Positions 43,416 through 49,224 of a stretch of 49,224 nucleotides of DNA are shown piece after piece. How positions within the stretch are numbered: the first letter of the stretch is position 1; every line of letters starts with the position of its first letter. Position numbers and translations under genes: made by a program. The stretch spans positions 1 through 49,224 of the forward strand of contig CANQSQ010000009.1 in the NCBI GenBank assembly GCA_947626565.1, given 5' to 3'. The notes beneath the pieces are model-generated. The model did not search any database. It saw nothing but the letters and a program-made list of their open reading frames with translations, and had not been told where the DNA came from. This stretch comes from an uncultured Bacilli bacterium. GTDB lineage: Bacteria > Bacillota_I > Bacilli_A > RF39 > UBA660.

Positions 43416-45320
43416 TTAATTCATTAGTAAACGAACCGTTGCCTTTTCTTCTAATTTTGTTCCTGCACTAGGAGACTGAGACACTACTTTTGTTCCTGTT
43501 CCTGTATATTCAATAGTAAAATTACTTAACAATTTCTTTGCTTCATCAATATCTTTACCTACAACATTAGGTACTTTATAAGTAATTTTATCTGTCCATT
43601 CTAAATCTTTTTCTAATTCATCATCTTGTTTTTTTATATCTAGAGCCTCTATAATATCCAGTAATATTCTTCTAGCAATTGGTGTTGTTGTATAACTAGA
43701 AAGTAAAGCTGTATGTTTAGGATTATCAATAGCTAAATATAATACTGCTTGTGGTTTATTAGAAGGTACCACTGCCATAAATGACATAATATAATTTCCC
43801 ACCAAATAATGGCCATTTTCTACTTTTTGAGCTGTTCCTGTCTTACCACCCACACGATAACCTTCAATAAACGCTGCTTTACCACCACCTTTGGCTACAA
43901 CACTTTCTAAAGCCAAACGCATAATAGAAGATGTTTCTTTACTAATTACTTGTCTTTTAACTTTTTTTTCATATTTTTTAATCAAAGTATTAGTTTCACT
44001 ATCTGAAATATTTTTAACGATATATGGTTCCAACAAATAGCCACCATTAACAACAGCAGACACTGCTGCTACCTGTTGAATAGGGGTAACACTAACCCCT
44101 TGACCAAAGGCTGTTGTTGCTAACTCAACATTCCCAACTTTTTCTAAATTAAAAATTATGCCTTTACCTTCACCATTTAAATCAATACCTGTTTTTTCTC
44201 CAAAACCAAATTTATCGATATAGGAAAATAATTTTTCTTTTCCCAGTTTTTGTCCTAATTGTACAAAACCTGGATTGCAGGAATTTTGTAAAACTTGTAA
44301 AAACGTCTGATCACCATGTCCTCCAGCTTTCCAGCATCTTAAAACTGAACCATCAACATTAACTTTACCTGCATCATAAAAATGATCTTTCTCTAAATCA
44401 ACTACTTTTTCCTCCACAGCTGTTGCCATAGTAACTACTTTAAACGTACTACCTGGTTCATATGAAGCCCAAATAGGTAGGTTTCTACTTAAAACTTCTT
44501 GCGAATAGTTACTATAATTATTAGGATCATAATCTGGTCTAGAACCCATTCCTAAAATTTCACCTGTATTAGGGTCCATTACTACTGCTAGAGCCATATC
44601 TGGTGAAAACATATCAATTATATTATCTAACTCCCTTTCTATAGATTTTTGAATATTTAAATCAATCGTTAATGTTAAATTCATTCCGGCTTGAGGTTTA
44701 ACATATACATCAGATAAATTTAATTTATTGCCTTTGGAATCAGAAAAGTATTTAATCGCACCACTTTTTCCCGTCAAATATTTATCATATTGTAATTCTA
44801 GCCCTGATAAACCTTGATTATCTATTCCAACATAGCCTAAACTATGTGATAATAAATTTTTATAAGGATAGTTTCTTTTAGCTTCTTTAACCAAATAAAC
44901 ACCCTCAAAATTATGCTGACTAATTTTTTCCGCTACTTCATATGAAAGTCTTCTTCCTTCTGGATGAACCCGTTCAATTGATGTTTTTTTATAGACATGC
45001 TTTTTCATTTCTTCTGTCGAAACATTTAAAATTTCTGCTAACGTTTCCGTAACCTTTTCTTTATCTTTAATTTGATTAGGTATTAACACTAAACTAGTCG
45101 TTGTCAAATTATCAGCTAAAACATTACCATTTCTATCTAATATTTTGCCTCGATCAGCTTCAATAGGTAAATCTCTACTCCATAAATTTTGTGCATACTT
45201 ATTCAATTTTTTATAATCAAAAACTTGAATATAAAACACTCGACCAATGATAGCTAGTAGTAATACTAAAAATATTAAAAACACTATTTTTATTCTTTCG
45301 TCTACTTTTTTTAAAAACAT
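43416..45320 (-). CDS. spoVD: Class B penicillin-binding protein with one PASTA domain (SpoVD/FtsI type)
   Basis: A 634-residue transpeptidase on the reverse strand. The N-terminal membrane segment covers about residues 10-30. The dimerisation/pedestal region includes EADRGKILDRNGNVLADN. The active site has Ser291-T-F-Lys294, SxN as SCN, and Lys493-T-G-T-A-Q. One PASTA domain (about 573-634) ends the protein, as in SpoVD (sporulation cortex) rather than PBP2B, which has two. The length is close to SpoVD. AGGTGATAGG precedes the ATG. It sits inverted inside the dcw cluster, separate from the other PBP. Whether the organism sporulates is not shown here, so the SpoVD name is by type only. Confidence 0.88.
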   Translation of the reverse strand: MFLKKVDERIKIVFLIFLVLLLAIIGRVFYIQVFDYKKLNKYAQNLWSRDLPIEADRGKILDRNGNVLADNLTTTSLVLIPNQIKDKEKVTETLAEILNVSTEEMKKHVYKKTSIERVHPEGRRLSYEVAEKISQHNFEGVYLVKEAKRNYPYKNLLSHSLGYVGIDNQGLSGLELQYDKYLTGKSGAIKYFSDSKGNKLNLSDVYVKPQAGMNLTLTIDLNIQKSIERELDNIIDMFSPDMALAVVMDPNTGEILGMGSRPDYDPNNYSNYSQEVLSRNLPIWASYEPGSTFKVVTMATAVEEKVVDLEKDHFYDAGKVNVDGSVLRCWKAGGHGDQTFLQVLQNSCNPGFVQLGQKLGKEKLFSYIDKFGFGEKTGIDLNGEGKGIIFNLEKVGNVELATTAFGQGVSVTPIQQVAAVSAVVNGGYLLEPYIVKNISDSETNTLIKKYEKKVKRQVISKETSSIMRLALESVVAKGGGKAAFIEGYRVGGKTGTAQKVENGHYLVGNYIMSFMAVVPSNKPQAVLYLAIDNPKHTALLSSYTTTPIARRILLDIIEALDIKKQDDELEKDLEWTDKITYKVPNVVGKDIDEAKKLLSNFTIEYTGTGTKVVSQSPSAGTKLEEKATVRLLMN

Positions 45321-45472
45321 CCTATCACCTCGTTAAAATTTATGTTTTTTTCCAAGAAAAATACTTGCTTTCTAAAATTTTCTTTGCTAAGATACTAGCT
45401 ACTAACAATAACTTTTGTAAAAAAAGATAAAAAACTTTAAAAAAATATGATAAACTGAATATGGTGATACTA

Positions 45473-47044
45473 ATGAATGAAACAATAGGAGTAAAAGGCG
45501 GCGCCAATGATCGTAAAAGACGTCTTCGCATTACAAAAAAACAAAAAGCTAAGCTACGTAAACATCAAGAAGATGAATCTAAAAAAGAGTTAGAAAAATT
45601 AGAAAAGAAAGTTCGTCATATTCAACGAATAACTCTCGTAAAAACTCTCCCTATCGTTATCACAGGTGGGGTAATAAAAACGATTTATGAAACTTCTCAG
45701 AAAAAACCTCCTGTAAATAAGGAAGAAGTTTTTTCTCAAACTAATTTAAAAGAATATGACGCTGACGTTACCAATGTTGAAAAAAGAGAGTTGGCTCCTC
45801 ATCAAACGGTAACTATATACACTGATAAACTAGAAAAAGCTTTATCTGAAAGAACTATTGAGGAAAAAGTTGAATTAGATTATACTCTTATTCCTAAAGA
45901 AGCCAATCACAAAGAAGAAATCCTCAAGGAAGCCAATCAAAAAGATACCACCAAATCCGTTGAAGTTATTACTCAAGAAGAAATACCTCTTCCTTCAACT
46001 GAACTTCCTTTAAATTCTGATGAATTAGAGACTTTAAAAACTAAAAAAATTATTGAAAATTATGAATCTCAATTAAATGAAACTCGTCGTAATTTACGGG
46101 AAACTAATTTTTTATATACCGCTTACAATAATAAGGAAGATTCTTCATCCAATGACATAATTGATGGTATATCAACTATAATTCAAAGAGTAGGGGTTTT
46201 AAAAGAAAAAATACAATCTGATACATCACCTAATTATGATGAGAATTATCTTGATTTTTTAGTTGAACAATATATTGAAGAAATTAAAACTAAAGGATAT
46301 TCAAAAGATCTAGAAGATTCCGAAATTTACAGTCTTCTTTCCCAGAAAATATCTGAAGCTAACGATAAGAATGAGTCCCTAGATGAAAAAGTTAATATAA
46401 AAAGTGATGAATTATTACTTCAAAATATTGACCTCGAAGCTTTAAAAGAAAAATATTACAATTATGAAAAATTTAATACGCAACTCTTAGAATTTCAAAA
46501 CGAACAAGATTACCTTTTAAAACAAATTCGTGAAAAAATGGCTCATGCTGTATCTATTGAAGAAAAAGTAAAAATAGAAGCCCAAGCTATGAATAAACAA
46601 AGTAAAAGATTATTAAATCTTTTAGCTCTTCAAATGTTTTTACCAGGACCTAGGTCAGCTAAAGGTCTAGCAACCGCTGCCGCTACTTATTTATATTTTA
46701 TAAATAATGTAATTAACCCTAAATACAAAACTAAAAAATATAAAGTAATTAATGTTAAAGACTATAGTAAAGAAATAGAACAAAGTCTTAATGCTATCTC
46801 TGATATCAATAATTTAGTTCATAATACCTCTAAAGAAATAGATCGAACTATTTCTAGAATAAAACGTGAATTTAAAGATTATATAGATATTGTCCCTGAA
46901 TGTGCTAATTTAATTACCGACTTAGAAAAAATAAAGGAAAGTATCAAAGAAAAAGATTATGAAATTAGTACTATTGAAAAAGAACAAAGAAAGAATTTAG
47001 AAAAGAACAATGCTAAGGTCTTAAAATATCAAAAACAATCCTAG
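45473..47044 (+). CDS. Coiled-coil hypothetical protein
   Basis: A 523-residue protein. A strongly basic N-terminus (RKRRLRITKKQKAKLRK) is followed by a possible membrane-interacting stretch (TLPIVITGGVIKTIY, about 62-76). Long coiled coils come next (about 190-380 and 430-523). A short hydrophobic region (about 385-425) contains FLPGPRSAKG and a probable membrane segment (AAATYLYFINNVI). No domain recognised. GGTGAT lies just before ATG 45473, so it is preferred over ATG 45461. It is divergent from the SpoVD-type gene and lies 77 bases before mraY, with a separate promoter for mraY. Confidence 0.75.
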   Translation: MNETIGVKGGANDRKRRLRITKKQKAKLRKHQEDESKKELEKLEKKVRHIQRITLVKTLPIVITGGVIKTIYETSQKKPPVNKEEVFSQTNLKEYDADVTNVEKRELAPHQTVTIYTDKLEKALSERTIEEKVELDYTLIPKEANHKEEILKEANQKDTTKSVEVITQEEIPLPSTELPLNSDELETLKTKKIIENYESQLNETRRNLRETNFLYTAYNNKEDSSSNDIIDGISTIIQRVGVLKEKIQSDTSPNYDENYLDFLVEQYIEEIKTKGYSKDLEDSEIYSLLSQKISEANDKNESLDEKVNIKSDELLLQNIDLEALKEKYYNYEKFNTQLLEFQNEQDYLLKQIREKMAHAVSIEEKVKIEAQAMNKQSKRLLNLLALQMFLPGPRSAKGLATAAATYLYFINNVINPKYKTKKYKVINVKDYSKEIEQSLNAISDINNLVHNTSKEIDRTISRIKREFKDYIDIVPECANLITDLEKIKESIKEKDYEISTIEKEQRKNLEKNNAKVLKYQKQS

Positions 47045-47095
47045 TGTCAACTTATGTCTAAAAAATAAGATTAAAGAATATTTATTTATGAATTA

Positions 47096-47104
47096 TGATA
47101 TAAT
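47096..47104 (+). promoter_or_regulatory. Extended -10 promoter of mraY
   Basis: TGA followed by a perfect TATAAT (47099-47104), 17 bases before the ATG. It indicates that mraY is not simply read from the mraZ promoter. Confidence 0.65.
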
Positions 47105-47121
47105 GCTGTAAGAGAGGCGGA

Positions 47122-48108
47122 ATGTACATGCTGTTATTAACTAAAGCTATAGTTGCCATTATGATTGGTTTTTTATCATCGGCATTATTAGGACTATTTT
47201 TAGTTCCTCTTTTTCGTAAACTTCGTATAGGACAAAAGATAAGTATTTTTGTTGGTGAAGCTCATCGAAAAAAAGAAGGAACTCCAACGATGGGTGGCTT
47301 AATTTTTATAATTCCCACTGTTTTAGCTACAAGCTATCTCATATTTTCCAATAGAATTTCTTATACCTCGAATTTAGGTATTGTTTTACTAGTTTTTATA
47401 GGCTATGCTTGTATTGGCTTTTTAGATGATTTTTTATCGATTCGTAAAGGCAATAATGAAGGACTAACTACATATCAAAAACTCTTTATGCAAGTTTTAA
47501 TTGCTATTGGATTTTTCTATATTTATATGCGTAGTGGTGGTCAAACAGCTTGGGTTGTTGGAACTTTAGGGATTGATTTACAATTAGGTTGGCTTTATGG
47601 TCTATGTATTTTATTTGTCCTAGTTGGTGCCAGTAACGCCGTTAATTTAACCGATGGTCTAGATGGTCTAGCTGGTGGTTTAAGTGCTATTGCTTTTATA
47701 GCTTTCAGTTTAATTTCTTTAACTGTTGGCTTTGAAGATATTGGGATATTTAGTTTAATTCTTGTCGGAAGTTTATTAGGCTTTCTAGTTTACAATACTC
47801 ATCCTGCTAAAATTATTATGGGAGATACCGGTTCCTTAGCTCTAGGAGCTGTTATGGGAGCCATTGCTATCCTAACTCACCGAGAGCTTACTTTGCTTGT
47901 CGTAGCCTCAATATTTGTAATAGAAACACTAAGTGTTATCCTTCAAGTTTTTTGGGTTCAAGTATTTAAAAGAAAATTATTTTTAATGACTCCCATTCAT
48001 CATCATTTTGAAAAATTAGGTTGGCAAGAAACTGATATTGTTAAACTATTTTGGGTTGGTGGCCTTATATTAGCTATGGCTGGTATTATCTTTGGTGTTT
48101 GGTTATAA
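47122..48108 (+). CDS. mraY: Phospho-N-acetylmuramoyl-pentapeptide-transferase
   Basis: A 328-residue integral membrane enzyme that joins the UDP-MurNAc-pentapeptide to undecaprenyl phosphate, making lipid I. Family motifs: HRKKEGTPTMGG, the catalytic region GFLDDFLSIRKGNNEGLTTYQK, the central NLTDGLDGLAGG, the magnesium site GDTGSLALGA, and the C-terminal MTPIHHHFEKLGW. The length is normal, with about ten membrane segments. The ATG at 47122 lies 4 bases after AGAGG; ATG 47128 is an equally possible start. It uses the carrier recycled by UppP (25469). Confidence 0.97.
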   Translation: MYMLLLTKAIVAIMIGFLSSALLGLFLVPLFRKLRIGQKISIFVGEAHRKKEGTPTMGGLIFIIPTVLATSYLIFSNRISYTSNLGIVLLVFIGYACIGFLDDFLSIRKGNNEGLTTYQKLFMQVLIAIGFFYIYMRSGGQTAWVVGTLGIDLQLGWLYGLCILFVLVGASNAVNLTDGLDGLAGGLSAIAFIAFSLISLTVGFEDIGIFSLILVGSLLGFLVYNTHPAKIIMGDTGSLALGAVMGAIAILTHRELTLLVVASIFVIETLSVILQVFWVQVFKRKLFLMTPIHHHFEKLGWQETDIVKLFWVGGLILAMAGIIFGVWL

Positions 48109-48134
48109 GAACTTTTAAGAAGTTCTTTTTTTTT
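48107..48134 (+). terminator. Terminator between mraY and ftsW
   Basis: AAGAACTT and AAGTTCTT are perfect arms with a T-run of nine. It overlaps the mraY stop. Confidence 0.8.
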
Positions 48135-48166
48135 ACTAAATGCATACCTTTTACTAAGGTGATTCT

Positions 48167-49180
48167 ATGAAAAAATTTGATAGGATATTATTTATTGCGG
48201 TCATCATTTTAGCTCTTTTTGGAATTATAATGATTTATTCTGCTTCTAGTATTTGGGCCGCCTATAAATTTAATGATGGATTTCATTATTTAAAATATCA
48301 AAGTGTTTTTTTCATTATTGGAGTAATCTTAATGCTTTTTATTTCTAAAATTGACTATCATCTTTATTATAAATATGCCAATAAAATTTTATTAATATGT
48401 TTTATTCTTTTAATTTTAGTCTTAATTCCCGGACTAGGTAGTATCCGCAATGGTTCTAGATCTTGGTTTGGAATAGGTCCTTTAGGAATTCAACCTAGTG
48501 AAGCAGCTAAACTAGGCTTAATTATTTTTACAAGTAAATATTTAAGTAATAGTAATAAATTTATCAAAAGTTATCAAAAGGGTGTCTTTCCTATCTTAGG
48601 AGTAACATTTATCTTTTTTGCCTTAATTATGCTTCAACCTGATTTAGGAACAGGTGTTATCCTCGTCATGGCTATTATTTCTTTACTATTTATTGCCGGT
48701 GTTAATATGAGATTTTTTCTAGCTGGTGGCATCATAGGAATTTTAGGTATTATCATTTTAATCATTATTGCCCCTTATCGAATGGATCGTATAACTTCTT
48801 TTCTTAATCCCTGGAAAGACGAACTAGGCACGGGTTTTCAAATTATTCAAAGTCTTTATGCCATTGGACCTGGAGGACTTTTAGGTACTGGTTTCTTAAA
48901 ATCAATTCAAAAACATTTTTATCTACCAGAGCCCCAAACTGATTTTATTTTTTCTATTATTGCTGAAGAGTTTGGTGTTGTCGGAGCCTTTATAGTAGTA
49001 GGTTTATTTTTTCTTATTCTTAGTCGTAGTATAAAAATTGCCTTAGCTACTGAAGATAGTTTTGCTAAATACCTATCTTTTGGTATGATTTTTCAAATTG
49101 TTTTTCAAACTGTTATGAATCTAATGGTGGTTATTGGTATGATTCCTGTAACAGGGTATGCCCTTTTGTTGTACTCATAA
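48167..49180 (+). CDS. ftsW: FtsW/RodA/SpoVE-family glycosyltransferase, C-terminally truncated
   Basis: A 337-residue SEDS-family lipid II polymerase that builds peptidoglycan strands with its class B PBP. Nine membrane segments are visible. The motifs IYSASSIWA, GSRSWFGIGPLGIQPSE, QPDLGTG and EPQTDFIFSIIAEEFG are present. After GMIPVTG the frame continues YALLLYS and stops. The family normally continues VTLPFxSYGGSS and one more membrane segment, so about 40 residues, including the conserved SYGGSS, are missing. The break falls at about 49157. The following 40 bases show an inverted repeat and do not restore the motif in any frame. AAGGTGATT precedes the ATG. Possible causes are an insertion starting at the break, a frameshift or an assembly join. 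Confidence 0.9.
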   Translation: MKKFDRILFIAVIILALFGIIMIYSASSIWAAYKFNDGFHYLKYQSVFFIIGVILMLFISKIDYHLYYKYANKILLICFILLILVLIPGLGSIRNGSRSWFGIGPLGIQPSEAAKLGLIIFTSKYLSNSNKFIKSYQKGVFPILGVTFIFFALIMLQPDLGTGVILVMAIISLLFIAGVNMRFFLAGGIIGILGIIILIIIAPYRMDRITSFLNPWKDELGTGFQIIQSLYAIGPGGLLGTGFLKSIQKHFYLPEPQTDFIFSIIAEEFGVVGAFIVVGLFFLILSRSIKIALATEDSFAKYLSFGMIFQIVFQTVMNLMVVIGMIPVTGYALLLYS

Positions 49181-49214
49181 CTACAATCAAATTTTTCCCT
49201 TATTATAAGGGCAT
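49158..49214. repeat. Inverted repeat at the ftsW break point
   Basis: ATGCCCTT (49158-49165) and AAGGGCAT (49207-49214) are inverted copies. The second contains the end of a hairpin CCCTTAT-TATAAGGG (49197-49211). They lie where FtsW stops matching its family, consistent with the end of an inserted element or a local rearrangement. The window ends 10 bases later, so this is not resolved. Confidence 0.45.
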
Positions 49215-49224
49215 TCGTGAGATT

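Noticed and set aside
49157-49224. Group II intron 5' end at the ftsW break
   Set aside because: The sequence after the break starts GTATG, not the usual GTGYG, and no domain structure can be judged in the 68 bases left. An insertion remains possible but is not assigned.

Overview
The window is AT-rich, densely coded DNA from a low-GC Gram-positive bacterium of the Firmicutes (Bacilli) type. It uses the standard bacterial code: TGA is a stop and tryptophan is TGG. Shine-Dalgarno sites are strong (AAGGAGG type), promoters are sigma-A-like and often carry an extended -10 (TGnTATAAT), and TTG starts are fairly common. A full set of wall-synthesis genes (mraZ, rsmH, ftsL-like, two class B PBPs, mraY, ftsW, uppP) together with a Bacillus-type DnaB initiation protein, a superoxide reductase and many lineage-specific giant or acidic proteins suggests an uncultivated, anaerobic, probably gut-associated member of the Bacilli. 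The placement is inference; no rRNA or tRNA gene was recognised.

Layout. (1) 1-5601: an acidic hypothetical protein, then a compact cluster of a DUF2207-type membrane protein ending in a Gly/Cys repeat tail, a translationally coupled radical SAM/SPASM enzyme and a lipoprotein. (2) 5635-14789: an operon with a strong promoter, a leader carrying a 13-codon ORF and a hairpin, then a HerA-like ATPase, a 1274-residue acidic repeat protein ending in a zinc-peptidase-like domain, a small helical protein, an SPFH protein with two zinc ribbons, and a membrane protein. I consider this the strongest candidate for an undescribed multi-gene system. (3) 14794-17483: a reverse-strand XRE regulator plus a basic protein, then tgt, then a VrrA/YqfQ-like Asn-rich protein. 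(4) 17512-22926: type IV pilus/type II secretion pieces (GspF/PilC and prepilin peptidase), the DnaB-type replication protein, a GT8 glycosyltransferase and an HD-domain protein. (5) 22939-27809: one operon of ppaC, DUF368 transporter, uppP, ZIP transporter and a PF06541 membrane protein, linking pyrophosphate hydrolysis with undecaprenyl carrier recycling. (6) 27835-30760: a zinc-ribbon/TPR protein, a membrane-anchored protein and a phosphohexomutase.

(7) 30786-49224: the division and cell wall (dcw) cluster. It opens with three MraZ boxes, mraZ, rsmH, an ftsL-like gene and a two-PASTA PBP. About 12 kb of other genes then intervenes: four single-pass membrane-anchored proteins, DUF1292, a 1314-residue repeat/coiled-coil protein, superoxide reductase, DUF1810, a reverse-strand SpoVD-type PBP and a second coiled-coil protein. 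The cluster resumes with mraY and ftsW. murD is not between mraY and ftsW, and the ftsW reading frame stops early just before the window ends.

The most interesting points are the Cys-repeat tail coupled to a radical SAM enzyme, the HerA/acidic-metallopeptidase/SPFH operon with its internal EHNDF motifs and leader, the interrupted dcw cluster and the truncated ftsW.
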